Below, one piece after another: positions 52,825 to 61,467 of a DNA stretch of 64,000 nt (position 1 is the stretch's first letter; every line of letters begins with the position of its first letter). The notes below the pieces were generated by a model. It did not search any database, was not told the origin of the DNA, and was given only the letters and a program-made list of their open reading frames with translations. Both the position numbers and the translations under genes were made by a program. The DNA lies in NCBI RefSeq assembly GCF_900108015.1, contig NZ_FNVP01000003.1, forward strand, positions 130,162-194,161, given 5' to 3'. The stretch is from Flavobacterium urumqiense (GTDB taxonomy: Bacteria; Bacteroidota; Bacteroidia; Flavobacteriales; Flavobacteriaceae).

Positions 52825-54231
52825 TTAAGCTTTAGTCATTCCTTTTCTAGTCATTGCGCCCCATTTCTTCTTTTTGTTGAAATAGTAGTCTTTATTTCCC
52901 ACTATAGCGGCATACAATATAAAGGGATGTACAACAAAAGGTTCCAAGAAAGCAATCATTATCATTTTGAAACCAGTACCTTTCTTCTTATATTGATGAT
53001 AGGTAAGCTCTTCTGAAATGATAGCTGCAATTGAAAATAATACTGTAAATAAATACGCTAAAAGAATAAATGCGATGGTATAATCCCATCTTACTTGCTG
53101 ATAAAAAATAAGATATGCAAAATATATTACGCCTAAAACTTCTACTATAGGGGCCATCCTTTCAAATAAAAACCAATAAGGATAGCTTAGAGTACCCATA
53201 GAACTGTATTTCCGATTGAATCCAATTTTTCTATGTTTTCTGAGTGTTTCAATAGTTCCTCGCGTCCATCTGTTTCTTTGAGAAATAAATGTTTTGTAAT
53301 TATCAGGCGCTTCCGTCCAGCAAAGCGGATCTGGAATGTAAGCGACTTTGTATTTGAGTTTTTTTTCCTCCATAAAGCGTCTCATACGAACAATAATTTC
53401 CATATCTTCTCCCACCGTATTCGTATCGTATCCGCCTACCTCAATGGCTATCTTTTTGTCAAATAAACCAAAAGCACCTGAGATTACTAATAATCCATTT
53501 AACCTGCTCCATGCCATTCTTCCTAATAAAAAAGCTCTTAGGTATTCGAGAATTTGACCTTTTTCGAGCATTTTTTCAGGAAGGTTAACATCAAGTAGTT
53601 TGCCTTCCTTAATGACACAAGAATTTGCGATTCGTATCACCCCTCCAGCCGCTATAACTACTTTGTCAGTAGTTTCGAGAAATGGTTTTACTAATTTTAA
53701 CAGCGCATCTTCTATTAACAAACAATCTACATCAATACAAGCAACATATTTGTTTGCACTAATATTAAGGCCCATATTTAAGGCATCTGCTTTTCCTCCG
53801 TTTTCTTTATCAACTACAATTAATTTTTCAAATGCTGGATTAGTTGATTTGTAAATTCCTTTTCTTAACGGTTGGGTTGGAATTTGCTCATTAATAAGGA
53901 AATCGACGCAAATTAGGTTGTAAGCATCGATAAGTTTCTCAAGGCTGTCGTCTTTACTTCCGTCATTTATAATAATTACATCATAATTTGCATAATGTGA
54001 AGAAAGTAATGATCTCACGTTTTCAATAATGTTTAAGCTTTCATTATAAGCAGGTGCAATAATTGAAATGGAAGGAGATATATTAGAAGATAATATTTTA
54101 TTGTAGTTAACAAATTTATTTTTTTGTGTGTATGCAACTGTTTCAAATACAGATATTATACCTAAAGTGATATAGGAACCTATTATCATAAAGCTGTATA
54201 AAAAAAATAAAAAATGAATAATAGAAATCAT
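52825..54231 (-). CDS. Processive family 2 glycosyltransferase (PgaC/hyaluronan synthase-like)
   Basis: 468 residues. One N-terminal helix, a GT-A domain with D90 (IINDGS), D167-V-D169 (IDVDC), catalytic D276 (TVGEDME) and the processive Q318-RNRW motif, then three or four C-terminal helices. This is the layout of poly-N-acetylglucosamine, cellulose or hyaluronan synthases that polymerise and extrude glycan across the inner membrane. There is no PilZ domain. It is co-transcribed with HEAT, LtaS-like and YaiO genes, which supports a secreted polysaccharide. Confidence 0.9.
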   Translation of the reverse strand: MISIIHFLFFLYSFMIIGSYITLGIISVFETVAYTQKNKFVNYNKILSSNISPSISIIAPAYNESLNIIENVRSLLSSHYANYDVIIINDGSKDDSLEKLIDAYNLICVDFLINEQIPTQPLRKGIYKSTNPAFEKLIVVDKENGGKADALNMGLNISANKYVACIDVDCLLIEDALLKLVKPFLETTDKVVIAAGGVIRIANSCVIKEGKLLDVNLPEKMLEKGQILEYLRAFLLGRMAWSRLNGLLVISGAFGLFDKKIAIEVGGYDTNTVGEDMEIIVRMRRFMEEKKLKYKVAYIPDPLCWTEAPDNYKTFISQRNRWTRGTIETLRKHRKIGFNRKYSSMGTLSYPYWFLFERMAPIVEVLGVIYFAYLIFYQQVRWDYTIAFILLAYLFTVLFSIAAIISEELTYHQYKKKGTGFKMIMIAFLEPFVVHPFILYAAIVGNKDYYFNKKKKWGAMTRKGMTKA

Positions 54232-54250
54232 ATTTTGTATTTAAAAGAAA

Positions 54251-55354
54251 TTAATTGGCTTCTATATATTTTACCATTCGGACAAATTCAGGCTCTAATG
54301 TCAAATTCTTAAAGCAATTAAACTCTTCAATATTCAAATTCTTTAAAATTTTAAGCGCTGAGAATTTGATTTCAAAATTTGGATTAAGAATATGTTCCAA
54401 TATAAAAGGTTTATCTTTTATTTCATATAGATTTTCCATCATCTCAAAAAAAGCAATTTGTTCTTCTAAAGTAAGTTCATTAAATTTATTTTTTAAAATT
54501 ATTTTAGCGTCAATAATATTCAAATAGCTTAGAAGATGAATTACATCAATCCGTATTTTTATATTTTGGTGGTCCAAAAGGGCTATTAACTCGTCTCTAA
54601 CTCCATACTGATTGTATATTTTAGCAAGTTTTAAAGCAAAAAATACCACAGAATTATTAGTTGATTTTAACCATAAATTTATGCTTGTAACACGTTGATT
54701 GCTATTTAATTGAAGTGCTTCTAATAATTGAATCTGATCCCATTCAGATATTGGTGTAGTAATATTATTTAAAAAATCAAGTCCATCAAAATGAAATAAA
54801 TTAATCAAGTACAATTGCATAGCAATGCGTACTTCTGTTTTGGGATGGTTAATATGGATTTTAACTTGATCCTGAACTTCTTTTACATGGAAAAGTGTAA
54901 GTTCTCTAATTCCGTCTGCTATACTATTCCACTTTCTGCTTTTTAATTTAGATAATGAATAATCCAAAAGTCCAGTTTGAATGTATAGTTTATGAATAGA
55001 TTCAGCCATTTCTCCAGAGATTTCATAATTTAATTTTAATAATGTCGAGATTAAAATGTCTCTTTTAAAAGGTTCAGACGTATTAGATTTAAATTGATCA
55101 ATGATTGATTTTTGCTCAAAACTTACTTCATCTATTTCATTTCCGGCATATAGATAATTTATTACCGCAGTTTCAAACTCTTTTTCTATTTTATTTTTTA
55201 AATTTTCATTTTTTCTTAAAAAACTCCTTAAATATTTCAGGTAAGCAATTGTTGTCATAATAAAGAAAATTATCATCACAATAAATACCCAAACCAATTG
55301 CATAATAATAGGTGAATTCTCAAAAAAATCAATAAAATAATTATTTTTAAACAT
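54251..55354 (-). CDS. HEAT-repeat-like protein with N-terminal membrane helix
   Basis: 367 residues. A single helix at about 17-38 anchors a mostly helical domain with HEAT-like repeats (LFHVKEVQDQVKIHINHPKTEVRIAMQLYLINL; LIALLDHQNIKIRIDVIHLLSYLNI; HILNPNFEIKFSALKILKNL). Such domains are protein-protein scaffolds. It lies between a receiver-only response regulator and the GT2, so it may transmit regulation to the synthase; this is inference. Confidence 0.8.
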   Translation of the reverse strand: MFKNNYFIDFFENSPIIMQLVWVFIVMIIFFIMTTIAYLKYLRSFLRKNENLKNKIEKEFETAVINYLYAGNEIDEVSFEQKSIIDQFKSNTSEPFKRDILISTLLKLNYEISGEMAESIHKLYIQTGLLDYSLSKLKSRKWNSIADGIRELTLFHVKEVQDQVKIHINHPKTEVRIAMQLYLINLFHFDGLDFLNNITTPISEWDQIQLLEALQLNSNQRVTSINLWLKSTNNSVVFFALKLAKIYNQYGVRDELIALLDHQNIKIRIDVIHLLSYLNIIDAKIILKNKFNELTLEEQIAFFEMMENLYEIKDKPFILEHILNPNFEIKFSALKILKNLNIEEFNCFKNLTLEPEFVRMVKYIEAN

Positions 55355-55385
55355 ATTATTTAACCTTGACTGTTGATTTAAAAAA

Positions 55386-55745
55386 TTAGCGCAGTATCTT
55401 TTTTACTCGATTTACTAATTCATTCGGACTGAAAGGTTTACTCATGAAATCTGTAGCTCCTAATTTGAAAGCTTTAAGTACTATTTCTTCCTGTCCAGAT
55501 GCTGAAAACACGATAATAGGTGTTTGATTTTTTAATTTGTTTCGAACATGACTTATTACTTCCAATCCACTAACAAAAGGCATCATTATGTCAGTTAAGA
55601 TTAACTCTGGGTTGTGTTCTTCAATTAATTCAATTGTTTCTTTTCCATTCTCTGCTATAAGAAGTAAATATCCCTCTTTTTCCAATCTGAATTTCAGTAA
55701 CATTGAAAGCATTGAATTATCTTCTGCTAGTACAATTTTTTTCAT
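55386..55745 (-). CDS. Single-domain response regulator
   Basis: 119 residues, a receiver domain only: acidic pocket E8-D9, phospho-acceptor D52 in LILTDIMMP, switch Ser/Thr in VFSASG and Lys in MSKPFSPNELV. No output domain, so it acts by protein contact. First gene of the leftward operon (31 bp to the HEAT gene), which suggests phospho-control of the glycan machinery. A kinase gene is not adjacent. Confidence 0.92.
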   Translation of the reverse strand: MKKIVLAEDNSMLSMLLKFRLEKEGYLLLIAENGKETIELIEEHNPELILTDIMMPFVSGLEVISHVRNKLKNQTPIIVFSASGQEEIVLKAFKLGATDFMSKPFSPNELVNRVKKILR

Positions 55746-55965
55746 AGTACATACTTGTGTAATGACTTTTATTCTTCTAATACTGTAAACATAAAATTTG
55801 ATTAAAATCAGTCATTAATTTTAGTCAGTAAATTTGGCACTTTTAATATATTCGTTATTGGTGAATGTATGTTCTTTTTTAATTTTAAAATTTCAAAATA
55901 AAATTTTTTTAGTTAAGTTTCCTGAGTTGAATTTAGATTTAAACTTTTTTATTCACTCTATTCTC

Positions 55966-56442
55966 TTAAATACGTAATAATGTCAATGTTAGTTTCGTAT
56001 TAAATATTTTTTTTTGAAAATTAATTTGATCTTCAAAACTTTGACGATTCTTCTTTTTCAAATCATATTCGATAAATTTAATTTGATATAAAAAGGTTTT
56101 TTCAATCCATCTTATTCCGGATGCATCAGCTTCTTTTTGCAACTTAATTATTGGCACTTTAAGAGTTTGTGTTGCAGTGCCGTCATTGCTGATAAAGAAA
56201 GGGAGCTGAAAAAGCAGAATTAACAAAAAAAGAAAGGGTGTATTGAAATAACAAACGAAAGGTGCAATAAAGACAAAAAAAGACATATAAATAATAACCG
56301 AAAAATTATTACTATTTAATTTTGGAAACATAACATTTATGAAACAATTAATGGCTCTATTTAAAACACATATGTAGGTTGTCATTCTATTGGGGGCATT
56401 TATTTTAATAGAAAGAAAAATATTCAAGATTGATAAAATCAA
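55966..56442 (-). CDS. Possible membrane protein of unknown function
   Basis: The frame is 158 codons from 56442; an internal ATG (MTTYICVLN) may be the real start. Two hydrophobic segments (about VIIYMSFFVFIAPFVCYF and FLFLLILLFQLPFF) precede a charged helical C-terminus (KLQKEADASGIRWIEKTFLYQIKFIEYDLKKK). No family is recognised. Sequence between 55746 and 55965 shows no gene. It could be a decayed or lineage-specific gene, and confidence is low. Confidence 0.4.
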   Translation of the reverse strand: MILSILNIFLSIKINAPNRMTTYICVLNRAINCFINVMFPKLNSNNFSVIIYMSFFVFIAPFVCYFNTPFLFLLILLFQLPFFISNDGTATQTLKVPIIKLQKEADASGIRWIEKTFLYQIKFIEYDLKKKNRQSFEDQINFQKKIFNTKLTLTLLRI

Positions 56443-56523
56443 TGAATTCAGAGCCTAACTATTATGTTTTCAAAGATATGTATAAAATGAGTCATTAACA
56501 ATAAATTAACCAAATAATAATTG

Positions 56524-56784
56524 TTAAAACCCCTCAAAAACCCCTAATCCAAATAAAGCAAAATCATATTTTACAGGGTCATTTGCATCAAATTCTCGGA
56601 GTTGTAAGTCCAATTCCGCTAGTGCTTTACCATCATTTTGTTTTCTGGCGAGCAGACCTAATTTTCGGGCAACATTTCCGGAATGAACATCCAGAGGACA
56701 AGATAATGAAGCAGGAGAGATGCTTTTCCAAATTCCTAAATCAACGCCTTTATTATCTTGTCTAATCATCCATCTCAAGTACAT
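56524..56784 (-). pseudogene. 3' part of a TIGR02757 family gene, truncated by an integrated element
   Basis: The residues RLNMYLRWMIRQDNKGVDLG, SCPLDVHSGNVARKLGLL and DPVKYDFALFGLGVF are the conserved C-terminal third of TIGR02757 proteins (DUF2400, about 250 residues, HhH-glycosylase-like). The frame stays open a few codons upstream (LITRLN) and then runs into the recombinase gene's 3' end at 56812. The 5' two thirds are missing here and should lie at the far end of the element beyond this window. Confidence 0.85.
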
Positions 56785-56811
56785 ATTTAAACGGGTGATT
56801 AAGGTTGTATG

Positions 56812-57282
56812 TTAATCAAAATATATTAAGTCTTCCGATTTCAATTGTAATGATCCAAGTCCAAGCTCTAAACGCTCAGAAGCTTCATAATCTTTAAACT
56901 CATCATCAGAAAATTCAATTCCATTTTTTTTTAACCGCCACTTTAAAGCATCTATTTCGTCCTGCACTTCTTCGTCTGTAAATCCAGTACTTCGGTAGCG
57001 ACTAATCCAATGCCATTTCATAGCCTGCCAATGCGTCATAAAGACAGAGGATTCCGGAAATCCTCTATATTTAATTTCCAATTTAAAATAACCGCCGCGC
57101 TCCATTTTATTATGTTTTATCGTGATTTCTTCAATTAGTGAGTGAACTAGTTGCTTTGTATCTTCAAAACTTGCTGTTATCTCGTAGCTACCAATTGCAT
57201 TTTTTAATCTAGATTTCGCAATATCATTTTCTGATTCAAATATTTCCTTTTCGATTACTTCAATATTTTCTGTATATTTTCT
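56812..57282 (-). pseudogene. Out-of-frame C-terminal part of the serine recombinase
   Basis: 156 codons in the frame one base off the main recombinase reading. The product (RKYTENIEVIEKEIFESENDIAKSRLKNAIG..., LVHSLIEEITI, GYFKLEIKYRG) is the usual C-terminal coiled-coil and beta region of large serine recombinases. Restoring one base near 57281-57285 (an A-run) would join it to the upstream 427 residues for a protein of about 580. So the recombinase is frameshifted, or the read has a homopolymer error. Confidence 0.75.
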
Positions 57283-58538
57283 TTATTTTTTTTTGCGGTT
57301 ACATATTCATTTTTTAAATCTTCATCGTGTTCCAGATCTTCGTCGATTAGTAACTTTCGAAGCTTTATAATCTTATTTTCTACTTTTTTTAAATTGGCCA
57401 GATGCTTAATAATATTTTCTTTTAAAATATTATTACTTCCGCTATTTGAAGGCAAACTAGTCAGATGTTTTTCTAATTCTTTAGTAATAAAAAGATGATG
57501 GATAATAAATGTCTCAATTTTAGCAATGTTAATTCCTCTATTTGTGCATTCTGCATTAGTGGATTTGCCTTTACACTTGTATGCACTATCTTTGCCTTTT
57601 AACCTTTTCTTTCCTCTCAATTCACTTCCGCAATCAGAACAAAATATCAAACTATTTAGGAGATAATGATATTCCTCTTTTTTTCCAACCTTTTTCTTAT
57701 TGGTCTGTAGATTCTTATTTACTTTTTCCCATAAATCCTCATCTATAATAGGTGGCACTTTTACATCCATATCTTTCCATCTTCGAAGTCCTTTATAAAT
57801 AGGATTAACAATCATATCGTAAACAACATTTCCTCGCCATTTTACATTTTCTTTTTTGAAAAAAGTAATATTTCCGGAAAAATTATCTTTCCTTTTTATT
57901 TCACCTTTAAAGCCATTAAATTTGGTAGGAACTGCATCGCTATTTAATATTTTAGCAATAGTATAACTTCCATTCCCCATTAACGATAATTTGTAAATTT
58001 TTTTGACTATTTCGGCTTGTTCTTCATTTATCTTGAAAAAACCATTGTCATCTTTTTCATAGCCAAATGCGGTCATTCCGTGTGTTTTTCCAACTTTAGC
58101 ATTATTGTTGATAGCTAATTTTACTTTATACCCTGTCAATGCTGCAAAAAATTCATTATTTGCACTTATAATAGTACTTATCAATTTGTTTTCAGGATTG
58201 TTTAAATCAAAAAACTTCCCGTTAGGATAATACTTACAGTTATTTTCAGTCATTATATAAACAAAAATATTCCAAATTCGAGTATTGCGTTCGATTCTTG
58301 ACTGGTCAATAGAATAAACAGATGTTACTTCATTTCTTTTAATCGCTTCAAAAAGCTCTGCAAATGCCGGTCTGTCAAGAACTTCATCTAAAGTACCGCT
58401 TAATCCCTCGTCGACAAAAAACTTGAATTTTAAGCCTAAAGACTTAGCGAACCTCATTCCTTCTTCTTTTTGCGTCAGAATTGAAACATCCTTACCTTCT
58501 TCTTTCTTTTTACTTATACGGCAATATATCGCTAACAT
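57255..58538 (-). CDS. Large serine recombinase (site-specific integrase), frame broken near the C-terminus
   Basis: 427 residues as read. Resolvase domain with catalytic Ser9 in IYCRISKKKE, then SIDQSRIERN, a Recombinase domain (about 165-265, KTHGMTAFGYEKDDNG...TIAKILNSDAVPT) and a zinc ribbon (FCSDCGSELRG...YKCKG...ECTNRGI). Such enzymes catalyse directional att recombination. The C-terminal coiled coil is cut by a stop at 57255 and continues in another frame. Position at the element edge is typical for an integrase. A complete promoter precedes it. Confidence 0.88.
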   Translation of the reverse strand: MLAIYCRISKKKEEGKDVSILTQKEEGMRFAKSLGLKFKFFVDEGLSGTLDEVLDRPAFAELFEAIKRNEVTSVYSIDQSRIERNTRIWNIFVYIMTENNCKYYPNGKFFDLNNPENKLISTIISANNEFFAALTGYKVKLAINNNAKVGKTHGMTAFGYEKDDNGFFKINEEQAEIVKKIYKLSLMGNGSYTIAKILNSDAVPTKFNGFKGEIKRKDNFSGNITFFKKENVKWRGNVVYDMIVNPIYKGLRRWKDMDVKVPPIIDEDLWEKVNKNLQTNKKKVGKKEEYHYLLNSLIFCSDCGSELRGKKRLKGKDSAYKCKGKSTNAECTNRGINIAKIETFIIHHLFITKELEKHLTSLPSNSGSNNILKENIIKHLANLKKVENKIIKLRKLLIDEDLEHDEDLKNEYVTAKKNKENIQKILK

Positions 58539-58552
58539 AATTTTTTTTATCT

Positions 58553-58584
58553 CAAATGTAATAATATATTCTATAAGGAATCAA
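58553..58584 (-). promoter_or_regulatory. Promoter of the recombinase gene
   Basis: On the - strand TTG (58584-58582), 21 bp, TACATTTG (58560-58553): a full consensus promoter immediately upstream of ATG 58538. Confidence 0.7.
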
Positions 58585-58766
58585 AATGTAAATTAATTAT
58601 AGAATAGTGGATATCTAACTCATAAGAGGACGAGTTAAGACCAATACTATGTTTGCCTACATAAAAATACGACTGCAATAACTGAATAATATATTCTTTG
58701 GCAAATATATCAATTGAATTTGGCGTTAGTTATAATTAACAAGTGGATTACAAAGAAAAATAAGCT

Positions 58767-59435
58767 ATGAAAACGGATATGGAAATTACAGAAATTTGCA
58801 AAAAATACCAAATTGAGAATTATTCAATTAATCCCGATTTTTCAGTTGATGTGGACGGTGATGTTGATCTTTTTTCAACAAATCTGGCCATTCTACCAAT
58901 TAAATTTGGACGTGTTATGGGGGACTTTAACGTTCAAAATAATCTACTGTCGACCCTATACGGTGCGCCCGTTGCGGTTGGTGGTAATTTTAATTGCTAT
59001 CACAATCGATTAACAAACCTTATTGGTTCACCTAAGTGGGTCGGTGCAGATTTCTTTTGTTACAAAAACCAGTTAGTATCATTAGAGGGTTCTCCGAAAG
59101 TCGTGCGTGGAAGCTATTATATAAGTGAAAATGATAAATTATCCAACTTGGCCGGTTGTACGCTGCAAATTGGTGCTAATTTTTCTTTCGATGATATATT
59201 ATCTACATATTCTGGGGACGAAGATATACTTTTTGAAGGTAATTTTTTTTTGAATGAAACTAATGTCGGTGCATCAAATGCCAAGAAATTACCTAATGTA
59301 ATAGTGGAAAATATCCGGCATATTAAACTAATCCTGAAATACCAGCGGTACTTTATGATCTGGAATGATGATTTAACATTTAATGCTGAAAATTTCAATG
59401 ATTTGATTGCAGAAATCAATGAAGGATTAAAATAA
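58767..59435 (+). CDS. Repeat protein with about 20-residue GNFNC-LxxLxGSP units
   Basis: 222 residues. From about 45 to 150 the chain repeats a motif of the form (G)G-x-F-x-C-x-x-N-x-L-x-x-L-x-G-S/A-P-x-x-V (GGNFNCYHNRLTNLIGSPKWV; GADFFCYKNQLVSLEGSPKVV). This is a solenoid pattern common in phage and prophage proteins and related to leucine-rich repeats. The rest is helical. Function unknown. A decayed paralogue lies at 60.8 kb. The 320 bp after it (59436-59753) hold AT-rich inverted repeats but no gene. Confidence 0.75.
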   Translation: MKTDMEITEICKKYQIENYSINPDFSVDVDGDVDLFSTNLAILPIKFGRVMGDFNVQNNLLSTLYGAPVAVGGNFNCYHNRLTNLIGSPKWVGADFFCYKNQLVSLEGSPKVVRGSYYISENDKLSNLAGCTLQIGANFSFDDILSTYSGDEDILFEGNFFLNETNVGASNAKKLPNVIVENIRHIKLILKYQRYFMIWNDDLTFNAENFNDLIAEINEGLK

Positions 59436-59725
59436 AAATGATGTAAATGTTAAAATATATAGGTTATGCCGAACTATTATAATTTCAAAATTATCAATCG
59501 ATGGTAACCGCAAATATATTCATGAAATTTTCATTGAAATTTTATGCATGAATTTCAATTTTTTATTTTCAAGCGACAATAAATTTTGCATAGCTTATGA
59601 GATGAAATTGACTAATTATAATTGCATCTGATTATTTCGCGATCCGGAAGCGGTTTTTTCTTTAATGATGTAGTTAGCCGGTATGGAATTTTGGGGACGC
59701 AACTCTCGCTTCGAATATTTTTAAC

Positions 59726-59747
59726 AAAAAACCACCCTGGGGGGTGG
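59726..59747 (-). terminator. Intrinsic terminator of the 59.8-60.3 kb gene
   Basis: The CCACCC/GGGTGG stem (59732-59737 with 59742-59747) is followed on the - strand by six T, directly after the stop at 59754. Confidence 0.85.
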
Positions 59748-59753
59748 CTTATT

Positions 59754-60329
59754 TTAATATTCTAATATTGATTGTATTGTATTGGTTCGCTTATATATTC
59801 TAATACAGTGCATTATCTGTTTAGTGTTTACAAATTGTAATAACCCTTGCAAATACTCTTTAAAGCATTCTAAAGAATCAAAGTGTGCCAATATTGCAAT
59901 AACATACTCGTGGACTATTTTATCTTCATAATTTTCGTACCAGTAGGTGTAATCTGCGGGTGATTTTAGATTATAATATTGCGGATCTAGGTGTATTAAA
60001 ATTTTAGTTAGATAAAATATCTCTTCTTCGCATTCCTGTTTATCTGTCCAACATTCATTTTGCTTAATCATGATATGATTAGTTTGTATTTCTTTTTTTA
60101 TCTGCTCAATATATTGCGATTTCACAAAATATTTGTTGTGCTGGCCCAAATTCTTTTTTATTAAATAATTTACAATTTCCATAAAATCTTGATTGTTCCA
60201 GTAGATCATTTTCACTTTAATTATGTCATCGACGTATTCTTTTAGTTCTTTGTGATTTTTCCCATTTTTGAAATAATTTTCTGAGTGCATAGAATCGATT
60301 CTTCTTTTCAGCATGTTTTGCTTTTTCAT
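59754..60329 (-). CDS. Hypothetical element protein
   Basis: 191 residues, charged and largely helical, starting MKKQNMLKRRIDSMHSENYF. No family recognised. The C-terminus IYKRTNTIQSILEY resembles the end of the decayed repeat protein at 61019 (IYKRTQRIKAILE), suggesting a shared tail module among genes of this element. It has its own strong terminator. The stretch 60330-60750 contains only fragments of reading frame with stops. Confidence 0.6.
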   Translation of the reverse strand: MKKQNMLKRRIDSMHSENYFKNGKNHKELKEYVDDIIKVKMIYWNNQDFMEIVNYLIKKNLGQHNKYFVKSQYIEQIKKEIQTNHIMIKQNECWTDKQECEEEIFYLTKILIHLDPQYYNLKSPADYTYWYENYEDKIVHEYVIAILAHFDSLECFKEYLQGLLQFVNTKQIMHCIRIYKRTNTIQSILEY

Positions 60330-60752
60330 ATCATTTTATTTTTAATTATCAGTTATACATGAAAAAATCAATAAAGTTTTAAGATGTTTCAAAATTTAAT
60401 AGAAATAATCCGCTCTAGCATACATAGAAATTACAACTGGTCTGTATTCTTTTGGTTGAATATAAATATATAATAAAAAAAATAGCAAAGCACGAACAAA
60501 TTTCAGAACAAACATGCCTAACATCATTAACTGCTGAAGAGCCTTTAAACTGGGCATATAACACCGGGTAGGAATATGGTTATTTGCAGACTGAGAATCC
60601 TTCAGATGAACTCACACTAGCCGAAAGTTATGTTTATTCAGATGCGTAAATTTTAGAATATTTTGAAGGGTGGTGCGACGGTGATTCTGGATATGAAGTA
60701 GATTCAATACTGGCGGATGAGTTCCCTTGTTAGCGGACCTACCACTAAAGTT

Positions 60753-61019
60753 TGTAATTATCTTTGCTAATCTAATTTATTAACTTCATTGGTTGGATCT
60801 CCAGAAACTATTGGTGATGGTTTTTATTGCTCTGGCAATGTTTTTACTTCACTTCATGGTGGACCAAAATATATTGGTGGTGATTTTAATTGTAAATACT
60901 CCAATGTTTTAACTTCATTGATTGGATATCCAGAAATAATTGGCGGTAAAATGAAAGCGGATCCTGGTATAAAAAAAATATACAAACGTACCCAAAGAAT
61001 TAAGGCAATACTAGAATAG
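60753..61019 (+). pseudogene. Decayed solenoid repeat protein
   Basis: In one frame: CNYLC, TAA (60768-60770), SNLLTSLVGSPETIGDGFYCS, then TSLHGGPKYIGGDFNC and LTSLIGYPEIIGG. These are the same repeats as the protein at 58767 and the segment ends in KIYKRTQRIKAILE. The missing start, the internal stop and further broken sequence upstream (60480-60720) show a degraded paralogue. A TTG at 60789 could give a 76-residue fragment. Confidence 0.65.
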
Positions 61020-61061
61020 TAACAAGATTTTTAATAGTCACAATATTTATGCAATCGCTTA

Positions 61062-61460
61062 TTAGTTTTTGCAAATCTTATTACGATATTTTAGCCCTCT
61101 TATTTTAAAAATTTCCTTATTTTTTTGATAATAATCTTTCATATACTCTCTTCTTTTTTCTACTATTGCATATTTATTGTTTTCATAGTTTTTATTCCTT
61201 AGTTCAATTCGCTCTTCTTCAGCCAACACCCCGAGTCTTTTATTTAGTAATTCACACCCCATAGCCATGTATAGCATAATCCATATAGTTTCGCGAGTGA
61301 TATCAGTGGTGATTTCAATCAATTCTATCTCGCACTCTTTATAAAAAGGTATGTGCTTATATCCATTTGCTTTCCTCCGTGCTAGTGTTTTAGTTGTTTG
61401 ACCAACATAAATGATATCACCGTTATGTATCAGTTGGTAAATCTTATATTCCTTATCCAT
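61062..61460 (-). CDS. GIY-YIG nuclease-like protein
   Basis: 132 residues. The N-terminal half matches the GIY-YIG fold: KIYQLIHNGDIIYVGQTTKTLARRKANGYKH, with the first GIY replaced by a diverged strand, YVG as the second motif and the Arg of the active site. A Glu is available in the following helix (ECEIELIEITTDITRETIW). Small solo GIY-YIG proteins in phages are homing or repair nucleases. 7 bp downstream of the putative replication gene on the same strand. Confidence 0.72.
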   Translation of the reverse strand: MDKEYKIYQLIHNGDIIYVGQTTKTLARRKANGYKHIPFYKECEIELIEITTDITRETIWIMLYMAMGCELLNKRLGVLAEEERIELRNKNYENNKYAIVEKRREYMKDYYQKNKEIFKIRGLKYRNKICKN

Positions 61461-61467
61461 ATCATTT

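Noticed and set aside
57283..57295. Programmed -1 frameshifting at the run of nine A in the recombinase gene
   Set aside because: An in-frame A-AAA-AAA heptamer exists, but the -1 frame meets a TAA (57283-57285) immediately after it, so slippage there would not reach the downstream recombinase segment.
59436..59753. att site or gene in the gap after the repeat protein
   Set aside because: Only imperfect AT-rich inverted repeats (ATTCATG...CATGAAT type) are visible; no frame or promoter stands out.
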